Assembly (NCBI RefSeq): GCF_038502225.1
Contig: NW_027196425.1
Location: 1-64,000 of the forward strand
DNA: 64,000 bases
Direction of reading: 5' to 3'
DNA from: Cherax quadricarinatus
Taxonomy: Eukaryota > Arthropoda > Malacostraca > Decapoda > Parastacidae
The notes under the pieces are model-generated. The model worked only from the letters and a program-made list of their open reading frames with translations. It was not told where the DNA came from and ran no database searches. Each line of letters opens with the position of its first letter. Positions within the stretch are counted from its first letter, which is position 1. A program made the translations under genes and the position numbers. Shown piece after piece: positions 21,213-32,000 of this stretch.

Positions 21213-24200
21213 ATACTTGTAGTGATGATACTCGTAGTGATGATACTTGTAGTGATGATACTCGTAGTGATGATACTTGTAGTGATGATACTTGTAGTGA
21301 TGATACTTGTAGTGATGATACTTGTAGTGATGATACTTGTAGTGATGATACTTGTAGTGATGATACTTGTAGTGATGATACTCGTAGTGATGATACTTGT
21401 AGTGATGATACTTGTAGTGATGATACTTGTAGTGATGATACTTGTAGTGATGATACTTGTAGTGATGATACTCGTAGTGATGATACTTGTAGTGATGATA
21501 CTTGTAGTGATGATACTTGTAGTGATGATACTTGTAGTGATGATACTCGTAGTGATGATACTTGTAGTGATGATACTTGTAGTGATGATACTTGTAGTGA
21601 TGATACTTGTAGTGATGATACTTGTAGTGATGATACTCGTAGTGATGATACTTGTAGTGATGATACTCGTAGTGATGATACTTGTAGTGATGATACTTGT
21701 AGTGATGATACTTGTAGTGATGATACTTGTAGTGATGATACTTGTAGTGATGATACTTGTAGTGATGATACTCGTTGTGATGATACTTGTAGTGATGATA
21801 CTCGTGTAGTGATGATACTCGTAGTGATGATACTTGTAGTGATGATACTCGTAGTGATGATACTTGTAGTGATGATACTTGTAGTGATGATACTCGTAGT
21901 GATGTGTAGTGATGATACTTGTAGTGATGATACTCGTAGTGATGATACTTGTAGTGATGATACTTGTAGTGATGATACTCGTAGTGATGATACTTGTAGT
22001 GATGATACTTGTAGTGATGATACTCGTAGTGATGATACTTGTAGTGATGATAAGTGATGATACTCGTAGTGATGATACTTGTAGTGATGATACTTGTAGT
22101 GATGATACTCGTAGTGATGATACTTGTAGTGATGATACTTGTAGTGATGATACTTGTAGTGATGATACTTGTAGTGATGATACTTGTAGTGATGATACTT
22201 GTAGTGATGATACTTGTAGTGATGATACTCGTAGTGATGATACTTGTAGTGATGATACTCGTAGTGATGATACTTGTAGTGATGATACTTGTAGTGATGA
22301 TACTTGTAGTGATGATACTTGTAGTGATGATACTTGTAGTGATGATACTCGTAGTGATGATACTTGTAGTGATGATACTTGTAGTGATGATACTTGTAGT
22401 GATGATACTTGTAGTGATGATACTTGTAGTGATGATACTTGTAGTGATACTTGTAGTGATGATACTCGTAGTGAGGATACTTGTAGTGATGATACTTGTA
22501 GTGATGATACTCGTAGTGATGATACTTGTAGTGATGATACTCGTAGTGATACTTGTAGTGATGATACTTGTAGTGATGATACTCGTAGTGATGATACTTG
22601 TAGTGATGATACTTGTAGTGATGATACTCGTAGTGATGATACTTGTAGTGATGATACTTGTAGTGATGATACTCGTAGTGATGATACTTGTAGTGATGAT
22701 ACTTGTAGTGATGATACTCGTAGTGATGATACTTGTAGTGATGATACTTGTAGTGATGATACTTGTAGTGATGATACTTGTAGTGTATGCATTAGAAGTA
22801 CTGATTCTTGTAGTGATGATACTTTTTGTGGTGATACTTGTAGTGGTGATACTTGTAGTGATGATACTTGTAGTGATGATACTTGTAGTGATGATACTTG
22901 AAGTGATGATACTTGTAGTGATGATACTTGTAGTGATGATACTCGTAGTATGATACTTGTAGTGATGATACTTGTAGTGATGATACTTGTAGTGCTGATA
23001 CTTGTAGTGATGATACTTGTAGTGCTGATACTTGTAGTGATGATACTTGTAGTGATGATACTTGTAGTGATGATACTTGTAGTGATGATACTTGTAGTGA
23101 TGATACTTGTAGTGATGATACTCGTAGTATGATACTTGTAGTGATGATACTTGTAGTGATGATACTTGTAGTGATGATACTTGTAGTGATGATACTCGTA
23201 GTATGATACTTGTAGTGATGATACTTGTAGTGATGATACTCGTAGTATGATACTTGAAGTGATGATACTTGTAGTGATGATACTTGTAGTGATGATACTT
23301 GTAGTGATGATACTTGTAGTGATGATACTTGTAGTGATGATACTTGTAGTGATGATACTTGTAGTGATGATACTTGTAGTGATGATACTTGTAGTGATGA
23401 TACTTGTAGTGATGATACTTGTAGTGATGATACTTGTAGTGATGATACTCGTAGTGATGATACTTGTAGTGATGATACTCGTAGTGATGATACTTGTAGT
23501 GATGATACTTGTAGTGATGATACTTGTAGTGATGATACTTGTAGTGATGATACTTGTAGTGATGATACTTGTAGTGATGATACGTAGTGATGATACTGTA
23601 GTGATGATACTGATGTAGTGATGATACTTGTAGTGATGATACTTGTAGTGATGATACTTGTAGTGATGATACTTGTAGTGATGATACTCGTAGTGATGAT
23701 ACTTGTAGTGATGATACTCGTAGTGATGATACTTGTAGTGATGATACTTGTAGTGATGATACTTGTAGTGATGATACTTGTAGTGATGATACTCGTAGTG
23801 ATGATACTTGTAGTGATGATACTCGTAGTGATGATACTTGTAGTGATGATACTTGTAGTGATGATACTTGTAGTGATGATACTTGTAGTGATGATACTTG
23901 TAGTGATGATACTTGTAGTGATGATACTCGTAGTGATGATACTTGTAGTGATGATACTTGTAGTGATGATACTCGTAGTGATGATACTTGTAGTGATGAT
24001 ACTCGTAGTGATGATACTTGTAGTGATGATACTTGTAGTGATGATACTCGTAGTGATGATACTTGTAGTGATGATACTTGTAGTGATGATACTCGTAGTG
24101 ATGATACTTGTAGTGATGATACTTGTAGTGATGATACTCGTAGTGATGATACTTGTAGTGATGATACTTGTAGTGATGATACTCGTAGTATGATACTTGA

Positions 24201-26261
24201 AGTGATGATACTTGTAGTGATGATACTTGTAGTGATGATACTTGTGTGATACTACTTGTAGTGATGATACTTGTAGTGATGATACTTGTAGTGATGATAC
24301 TCGTAGTGATGATACTTGTAGTGATGATACTTGTAGTGATGATACTTGTAGTGATGATACTTGTAGTGATGATACTTGTAGTGATGATACTTGTAGTGAT
24401 GATACTTGTAGTGATGATACTTGTAGTGATGATACTTGTAGTGATGATACTTGTAGTGATGATACTTGTAGTGATGATACTTGTAGTGATGATACTTGTA
24501 GTGATGATACTTGTAGTGATGATACTTGTAGTGATGATACTCGTAGTGATGATACTTGTAGTGATGATACTTGTAGTGATGATACTTGTAGTGATGATAC
24601 TTGTAGTGATGATACTTGTAGTGATGATACTTGTAGTGATGATACTTGTAGTGATGATACTTGTAGTGATGATACTCGTAGTGATGATACTTGTAGTGAT
24701 GATACTTGTAGTGATGATACTTGTAGTGATGATACTTGTAGTGATGATACTTGTAGTGATGATCCTTCGTAGTTGATACTTGTAGTGATGATACTTGTAG
24801 TGATGATACTTGTAGTGATGATACTTGTAGTGATGATACTTGTAGTGATGATACTTGTAGTGATGATACTTGTAGTGATGATACTTGTAGTGATGATACT
24901 TGTAGTGATGATACTTGTAGTGATGATACTTGTAGTGATGATACTTGTAGTGATGATACTTGTAGTGATGATACTTGTAGTGATGATACTTGTAGTGATG
25001 ATACTTGTAGTGCTGATACTTGTAGTGATGATACTTGTAGTGATGATACTTGTAGTGATGATACTTGTAGTGATGATACTTGTAGTGATGATACTTGTAG
25101 TGATGATACTTGTAGTGATGATACTTGTAGTGATGATACTCGTAGTGATGATACTTGTAGTGATGATACTTGTAGTGATGATACTCGTAGTGATGATACT
25201 TGTAGTGATGATACTCGTAGTGATGATACTTGTAGTGATGATACTTGTAGTGATGATACTTGTAGTGATGATACTTGTAGTGATGATACTTGTAGTGATG
25301 ATACTTGTAGTGATGATACTCGTAGTGATGATACTTGTAGTGATGATACTTGTAGTGATGATACTTGTAGTGATGATACTTGTAGTGATGATACTTGTAG
25401 TGATGATACTTGTAGTGATGATACTTGTAGTGATGATACTTGTAGTGATGATACTTGTAGTGATGATACTTGTAGTGATGATACTTGTAGTGATGATACT
25501 TGTAGTGATGATACTTGTAGTGATGATACTTGTAGTGATGATACTTGTAGTGATGATACTTGTAGTGATGATACTTGTAGTGATGATACTTGTAGTGATG
25601 ATACTTGTAGTGATGATACTTGTAGTGATGATACTTGTAGTGATGATACTTGTAGTGATGATACTTGTAGTGATGATACTTGTAGTGATGATACTTGTAG
25701 TGATGATACTTGTAGTGATGATACTCGTAGTATGATACTTGTAGTGATGATACTTGTAGTGATGATACTTGTAGTGATGATACTTGTAGTGATGATACTT
25801 GTAGTGATGATACTTGTAGTGATGATACTTGTAGTGATGATACTTGTAGTGATGATACTTGTAGTGATGATACTTGTAGTGATGATACTTGTAGTGATGA
25901 TACTCGTAGTATGATACTTGTAGTGATGATACTTGTAGTGATGATACTCGTAGTGATGATACTTGTAGTGATGATACTTGTAGTGATGATACTTGTAGTG
26001 ATGATACTTGTAGTGATGATACTTGTAGTGATGATACTTGTAGTGATGATACTTGTAGTGATGATACTTGTAGTGATGATACTCGTAGTGATGATACTTG
26101 TAGTGATGATACTTGTAGTGATGATACTCGTAGTATGATACTTGAAGTGATGATACTTGTAGTGATGATACTCGTAGTATGATACTTGAAGTGATGATAC
26201 TTGTAGTGATGATACTAGTAGTGATGATACTTGTAGTTATGATACTAGTAGTGATGATACT
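21213..26261. repeat. 15-bp minisatellite, main block (about 335 copies)
   Basis: The same TGATGATACTT/CGTAG unit as at 20230, after a 78-bp non-repetitive bridge (21135-21212). T-type and C-type units are mixed. Irregular units include 1-base losses giving GTAGTATGATACTTGAAG at many sites (for example about 22948, 23126, 23205, 24188, 25732, 25911), a junction at 24240-24256 and a scar GATCCTTCGTAGTTGATA near 24762-24779. Open frames of hundreds of codons on both strands are artefacts of a 15-base (five-codon) period. Confidence 0.97.
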
Positions 26262-26455
26262 ATGTAGTGATGATAGTCGTAGATGATGATAGTTGTAGAT
26301 GATGATAGTTGTAGATGATGATAGTTGTAGATGATGATAGTTGTAGATGATAGTTGTAGATGATGATAGTTGTAGATGATGATAGTTGTAGATGATAGTT
26401 GTAGATGATGATAGTTGTAGATGATGATAGTTGTAGATGATAGTTGTAGATGATG
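26262..26455. repeat. 16/13-bp variant block of the minisatellite
   Basis: Units GTTGTAGATGATGATA (16 bp) alternate with a 13-bp short form GTTGTAGATGATA in a roughly regular pattern. Clearly derived from the neighbouring 15-bp repeat. Confidence 0.9.
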
Positions 26456-26984
26456 ATACTTGTAGTGATGATACTTGTAGTGATGATACTCGTAGTGATG
26501 ATACTTGTAGTGATGATACTTGTAGTGATGATACTTGTAGTGATGATACTTGTAGTGATGATACTTGTAGTGATGATACTCGTAGTGATGATACTTGTAG
26601 TGATGATACTTGTAGTGATGATACTTGTAGTGATGATACTTGTAGTGATGATACTTGTAGTGATGATACTTGTAGTGATGATACTTGTAGTGATGATACT
26701 TGTAGTGATGATACTTGTAGTGATGATACTTGTAGTGATGATACTTGTTGTGATGATACTTGTAGTGATAATACTTGTAGTTGTGATACTTGTAGTTGTG
26801 ATACTTGTAGTGATGATACTTGTAGTGATGATACTTGTAGTGATGATACTTGTAGTGATGATACTTGTAGTGATGATACTTGTAGTGATGATACTTTTAG
26901 TGATGATACTTGTAGTGATAATACTTGTAGTGATGATACTTGTAGTGATAATACTTGTAGTGATGATACTTGTAGTGGTTGCAC
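26456..26984. repeat. 15-bp minisatellite, third block
   Basis: Return of the TGATGATACTTGTAG type, with increasing substitutions towards the right edge (TGTTGTGATG, GATAATACTTG, GTTGTGATACTTG). Confidence 0.95.
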
Positions 26985-28062
26985 CGGAAGTACTGATGCG
27001 TGTAACGGTGATGCGTGTGATGGTGATGTTTGTGATGGTGATGCGTGTGATGGTGATGCATGTGATGATGATGCGTGAAATGGTGATGCGTGTAACAGTG
27101 ATGCGTGTGATGGTGATGTGTGTGATGGTGATGCGTGTGATGGTGATGCGTGTAATGGTGATGCGTGAAATGGTGATTCGTGTGATGATGCGTGTGACGA
27201 TGATGCGTGTGATGGTTATGAGTGTAATGGTGATGCGTGTAATGGTGATGCGTGTGATGGTGATGCATGTGATGGTATTTAGTGTGATGGAGATGCGTGT
27301 GATGGTGATGCGTGTAATGGTGATGCATGTAATGGTGATGCATGTAATGGTGATGCGTGTAATGGTGATGTGTGTGATGGTGTTGCATGTGATGGTGATG
27401 CGTGTGATGATGTTGCGTTTGATGGTGATGCGTGTAATGGTGATGCGTGTAATGGTGATGCGTGTAATGGTGATGCGTGTAATGGTGATGCGTGTAATGG
27501 TGATGCGTGTAATGGTGATGCGTGTAATGGTGATGCGTGTAACGATGATGCTTGTGATGGTGATGCAAGTAATGGTGATGTGTGTAATGGTGATGCGTGT
27601 AATGGTGATGCGTGTAATGGTGATGCATGTAATGGTGATGTGTGTGATGGTGATGCGTGTAATGGTGATGTGTATAATAGTGATGCATGTAATGGTGATA
27701 TGTGTGATGGTGATGCGTGTAATGGTGATGCATGTAATGGTGATGTGTGTAATGGTGATGTGTATAATGGTGATGCATGTAATGGTGATGTGTGTGATGG
27801 TGATGCGTGTAATGGTGATGCGTGTGATGGTGATGCGTGTAATGGTGATGCGTGTGATGATGATGCATGTAATGGTGTTGCATATGAGGTTATGCGTGTA
27901 ATGGTGTTGCGTGTAATGGTGTTGCGTGTGATGGTGATGCTTGGAGTGGTGACATTTGTAATGGTAATACTTGTAGTGGTGACACTTGTAGTGGTGACAC
28001 TTGTAGTGGTGACACTTGTAATGGTGATACTTGTAATGGTAATACTTGTAGTGGTGACACTT
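26985..28062. repeat. Diverged 15-bp minisatellite lineage
   Basis: The period stays 15 but the unit becomes TGGTGATGCGTGTAA or TGATGCGTGTGATGG, with CATG and TGTG variants. In the last ~110 bp it becomes TGGTGACACTTGTAG. It ends at the start of the 40-bp satellite. The 483-, 328- and 250-codon frames over this block are artefacts. Confidence 0.93.
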
Positions 28063-28932
28063 GTACAGTGCCTGCACTCTGAAGGAGGGGTGAAAATGGG
28101 AACTACAGTGCCTGCACTCTGAAGGATGGGTGAAGGTGGGAGCTACAGTGCCTGCACTCTGAAGGATGGGTGAAGGTGGGAACTACAGTGCCTGCACTCT
28201 GAAGGATGGGTGAAGGTGGGAGCTACAGTGCCTGCACTCTGAAGGATGGGTGAAGGTGGGAACTACAGTGCCTGCACTCTGAAGGATGGGTGAAGGTGGG
28301 AGCTACAGTGCCTGCACTCTGAAGGATGGGTGAAGGTGGGAGCTACAGTGCCTGCACTCTGAAGGAGGGGTGAAGATGGGAACTACAGTGCCTGCACTCT
28401 GAAGGATGGGTGAAGGTGGGAGCTACAGTGCCTGCACTCTGAAGGATAGGTGAAGGTGGGAACTACAGTGCCTGCACTCTGAAGGATGGGTGAAGGTGGG
28501 AACTACAGTGCCTGCACTCTGAAGGATAGGTGAAGGTGGGAACTACAGTGCCTGCACTCTGAAGGATAGGTGAAGGTGGGAACTACAGTGCCTGCACTCT
28601 GAAGGAGGGGTGAAAGTGGGAACTACAGTGCCTGCACTCTGAAGGATAGGTGAAGGTGGGAACTACAGTGCCTGCACTCTGAAGGATAGGTGAAGGTGGG
28701 AACTACAGTGCCTGCACTCTGAAGGATGGGCGAAGGAGAGAACTACAGTGCCTCCACTCTAAAGGAGGGGTGAAGGTGGGAACTACAGTGCCTGCACTCT
28801 GAACGATAGGTGAAAGAGGGAACTACAGTGCCTCCACTCTAAAGGAGGGGTGAAGGTGGGAACTAGAGTGCCTGCACTTTGAAAGCGGGGTGAGGGTGGG
28901 AACTACAGTGCCTCCACTCTTAAGGAGGGGTG
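28063..28932. repeat. 40-bp satellite, left of the retrotransposon (about 22 copies)
   Basis: 40-bp units with core ACAGTGCCTGCACTCTGAAG and then GATGGGTGAAGGTGGGA(A/G)CT. The block ends with the target duplication GGGTG (28928-28932) of the LTR retrotransposon and continues at 35349. Confidence 0.97.
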
Positions 28933-30145
28933 TGTTGCAACCCCTGAATGGTTTGCAATGATTATTATGTATATATATAATTATTATCTTTTCATATAAT
29001 TTTATATTGCTTATATTTGCGATAATAGCTAAATCATAAATGAATTGCTTTATATGGTTATTTGACTTAGTTATGTTGTTAGGTAGGATGTTACATATTA
29101 TGTGCTCAGTTCAAGTCTTGATTGTCTAACTACTGTAATTATCGCTTGTGGCTCGTTAGACTGCCGGCTTCTTGCCGAGCTGCAGCTGTCCCCGGAGCTA
29201 TCACGTGATCGAGGGGGGGTGTCCTCACCTCGCCTGAAGTATTCAATCTGGTCTAGACTCTCTTGGTGGTTGGACAGATTGTCTGTCTCATTATTCTTGT
29301 TAGTTCTGTAGAACTCTGTTCACAGAACATTGTATAGACTTAGTGATTTTCGACATTGTACTAAGGTTGTGTGTCGCATAGAAACTCTGAGCCACTCAGG
29401 TCCTGATCTGTAGCTTCTGACCTAACTTGTACTGGTATCTGTGTATTATCACAGTCGGAGATTTCCTTATGTTGAACTTAGATTCAGTAGTATGGGAGTT
29501 TGGTGACTTGTGGAGAATCTGCTGATGGTCCCTACTTAGTGTCGTTATATTATCTCCTTGTTCCTTATTCTGTGTTGCAGTTGCTTGTTATATTGCTATT
29601 GGGCTTAGCATTCTTTTTATTGTTCAAGCAGACTGTTCTGATTGCCAGTTTGTCAAGAAGTTAGTTTATGTGAGGACTTTGTCAGTCACTTGTTTAAGTC
29701 TAGTCGAGTCGTGAGACATAGCGAACTACTTAGAGCACTTACACACATACACACAAACTTACTTGTACATATTTGTAATATCTTATTAAATGTTAATGTA
29801 CCAGACTGTAATTAAGAATTATAAATGTGATATGTGCTTTCAGCTCAATAATATTACACACAAGAGAAGTGATTATTATTATTTTGATTATTATTAATTT
29901 AATTTACTTTGATATACCTCTAGACCATACTCAATAAATTTATTAAATTTTATTTTCTCTAGTTAGTAGCCAACCAGTTGTAATCCTGAAGCACTATTGA
30001 ATCATACTGAATTCTAATGGATAATTGGACAAGGATGCTGACTACTTGTTACGAAAACCCAGTAACAGGCTGGATGCTAGAAGGGCAGTCCTTTCTAGTA
30101 TTCACTGGATATCTCTAAGCTTTTAGAATCACGTTTTTTGTAACA
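28933..30145 (+). repeat. 5' LTR of the retrotransposon
   Basis: 1213 bp, from TGTTGCAACCCCTGAATG to TTTTTTGTAACA. Should contain U3 promoter, R and U5. A candidate polyadenylation signal AATAAA lies at 29933-29938, about 210 bp before the LTR end; transcription start is not determinable by eye. Belongs to the short LTR subfamily with 34117-35348 and 55157-56354. Confidence 0.96.
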
Positions 30146-30147
30146 AA

Positions 30148-30165
30148 TGGGGGCCTGTCCGGGAT
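30148..30165 (+). promoter_or_regulatory. Primer binding site, tRNA-Pro type
   Basis: TGGGGGCCTGTCCGGGAT begins two bases after the 5' LTR. It matches the known tRNA-Pro-type PBS used by gammaretroviruses at 16 of 18 positions (CT instead of TC in the middle) and has the expected TGG start complementary to CCA. First-strand synthesis would be primed here. Exact match to the host's own tRNA-Pro could not be checked. Confidence 0.85.
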
Positions 30166-30424
30166 GCTCTTGATCCAAGGTGTTGGAGAAATTGTCCAGT
30201 TTGACCATAGTTATTGAAACACTTTGAGTACTTTCCTAATCTGAAGACTTTGAGTTTAGTCTTGTACAACATACCAGGTGGATGTATGTACCTGACTGAG
30301 TCTCTTGATCCAAGGAGATGGAAATACTGTTTATGAGTTCTAGCTCTAAGACAACCAACACTAAAATTCCCATCAGGATTATAGTTTCCCATAATCACTC
30401 TCTCGTAGTACAATTATTTTCGTG
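30166..30424 (+). other. Leader between primer binding site and gag
   Basis: About 260 bp of untranslated leader, where packaging and dimerisation signals usually lie. Two copies of CTCTTGATCCAAGG (30167-30180 and about 30301-30314) recur in the leader. An open frame on the opposite strand is not considered a gene. Confidence 0.6.
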
Positions 30425-31975
30425 ATGTATGCCAAAGTGAAACAGTTAATTGATACTCTGACTTTGTCTGAGTTAAGTACATTAAAACTTCAGACGTGTT
30501 GGCAAGTAGCCAAATATCTCGGTGTGACGTATAACAGGAATTACACCGCAGAAACTGTCAGAGCGTTAATTAAAGATATATTGTTTCCTGCTCATACAGA
30601 GATGTCTGATTATGATTCAGATTCAGAAAGCCTAGTGTCACAATTAGGAAGTATGACTCTATTTGATGAGGTAGACGAAAGAGCAACTAAGGCAGAAGTG
30701 AGCCTAGTGTCTGAGCCTAGTGTAGCTCAGTTCTTGCTCACTCCTTCCCACACTGACACAATAGTATTGAGTATAGCTGGTAGTATGACTCACCCTAATA
30801 CTAGTACTGTGCATGCTACACCTGTATCTACTTATCATAGACCTGATCTTGACTCTCTAGAGACGGTTGGACGAGGTGCCCGACCTAATGATCGTCCAGA
30901 AAGACATGTTAATTTCCCTACTCCTCCATTACCCACTGGTCCTATCTCTCAGGAACAGTTTGAGAGGTTTGAACGCCTCATTATGTTGCAGACTGCACAA
31001 ATAGAGGCTCAGAGGAAATTGAACGAAGAAGATTTCCAGAGAGAAAATGTTCGCCTGGGAAGACAACAGACTGATAGATCACAGGACACATTTAATGTGC
31101 AGAAAGCTACATCCGTGGTTCCTAAGTTTTTTGAGAGTGACTTAGACACCTATTTTGATGTGTTTGAGAACCAGGCACGTGCTATGAACTGGCCACGTAA
31201 GCACTGGGCTACCTTGTTGCACACAGCTTTGACAGGAAGAGCTCAGACTTGTACTGCTGCTTTACCATTTGCCAAGTACATTAGTTATGACGCTGTCAAG
31301 CAAACTATTCTAGAGACATATAACTTGTTGCCTGCAAGTTATCAACAGGCATATCGTACGTTACAACGACGACAAGATCAAACTTGTGTAGAGTTTACTT
31401 GTGAGAAAAAAGTTGCATTTGAGAAGTGGTGTAGGTCTGCCAAGTGTAACAACTACGTCAGCCTTGTTCAGTTGTTACTACATGAAGAGTTTAACAACTG
31501 TATGTCTGCTGACATACAAGAATATCTGATCGATCATACTACCTCGGATATTCTGGAAACTGCAGCATTAGCAGACAATTACGAGATTTCTCAAAAATTT
31601 GTACGTACTAAAACACACAGAAACAAGGTAACTAAAAGTTGTCCTAGAAGTTGGCAACCTAAATCAGCTGCTCATTGCCGGCCTGATGTACCTGCTACTG
31701 TAACTTCTCGTACCTTTACCAGGAAAACTCACAATCCTGAATCTGTCTCTGTGGCTAGACAGAAATCTGATATCGAGAAGAAAGTTAAATGTACCTATAG
31801 TAACAGAAAAGGACATGCTAGAGAGTATTGCTATAAGTTAGAAAGAGATACGAGAAGCAGTCGTGCGGCTGGCGCCCCCGCTCAAGTCGTATCCTCTTCC
31901 GAGCAACAAAGGCACCAAAATCCTAGGAATACCTCTGATCCTACTGTTTTAGATAATGTTACTCAGGACAGATGA
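30425..31975 (+). CDS. gag: Gag protein of Gypsy-type retrotransposon
   Basis: A 516-residue protein from the first ATG (30425) of the frame to UGA at 31973-31975; an upstream in-frame GTG is not used as start here. The N-terminal ~55 residues look helical, with regularly spaced leucines. An acidic/serine stretch (about 60-110) and a Pro-rich linker follow. Residues about 225-395 resemble the SCAN-like capsid of Gypsy gags (FESDLDTYFDVFENQ, WATLLHTALTGRAQ, a WCRS turn, LLLHEEFNNC, ALADNY). A single zinc knuckle lies at residues 456-469, but its second metal ligand is Ser459 instead of Cys (C-x2-S-x4-H-x4-C), so RNA binding may be weakened. Expected role: particle assembly around the element RNA in the cytoplasm. 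The frame continues open beyond the stop into pol. Family assignment is firm; activity is unknown. Confidence 0.93.
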   Translation: MYAKVKQLIDTLTLSELSTLKLQTCWQVAKYLGVTYNRNYTAETVRALIKDILFPAHTEMSDYDSDSESLVSQLGSMTLFDEVDERATKAEVSLVSEPSVAQFLLTPSHTDTIVLSIAGSMTHPNTSTVHATPVSTYHRPDLDSLETVGRGARPNDRPERHVNFPTPPLPTGPISQEQFERFERLIMLQTAQIEAQRKLNEEDFQRENVRLGRQQTDRSQDTFNVQKATSVVPKFFESDLDTYFDVFENQARAMNWPRKHWATLLHTALTGRAQTCTAALPFAKYISYDAVKQTILETYNLLPASYQQAYRTLQRRQDQTCVEFTCEKKVAFEKWCRSAKCNNYVSLVQLLLHEEFNNCMSADIQEYLIDHTTSDILETAALADNYEISQKFVRTKTHRNKVTKSCPRSWQPKSAAHCRPDVPATVTSRTFTRKTHNPESVSVARQKSDIEKKVKCTYSNRKGHAREYCYKLERDTRSSRAAGAPAQVVSSSEQQRHQNPRNTSDPTVLDNVTQDR

Positions 31976-32000
31976 CTAGCGTCAGAAAGTGTATCTGACG
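31973..32000 (+). promoter_or_regulatory. Predicted gag-pol stop-codon readthrough signal
   Basis: The gag stop UGA (31973-31975) is followed at once by CUAG (31976-31979). UGA-CUAG is the strongest stop-readthrough context known from animal genes. Four bases after the stop, a perfect 7-bp hairpin forms: CGTCAGA (31980-31986) with TCTGACG (31994-32000) around a 7-base loop. Gag and pol are in the same frame, and the 14 codons between the stop and the first pol ATG (32018) are open. Together this predicts that a fraction of ribosomes read through to make Gag-Pol. A plain nonsense mutation in a once-fused frame is the alternative. Confidence 0.72.

Noticed and set aside
20197..28122. Very long open frames on both strands (up to about 910 codons)
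   Set aside because: They are translations of 15-bp tandem repeats, where a five-codon period keeps frames open. Low complexity, multiple frames at once and no gene signals.
30129..30413. Minus-strand 94-codon frame in the retrotransposon leader
   Set aside because: Antisense to the leader, no domain, and overlaps the primer binding site region.
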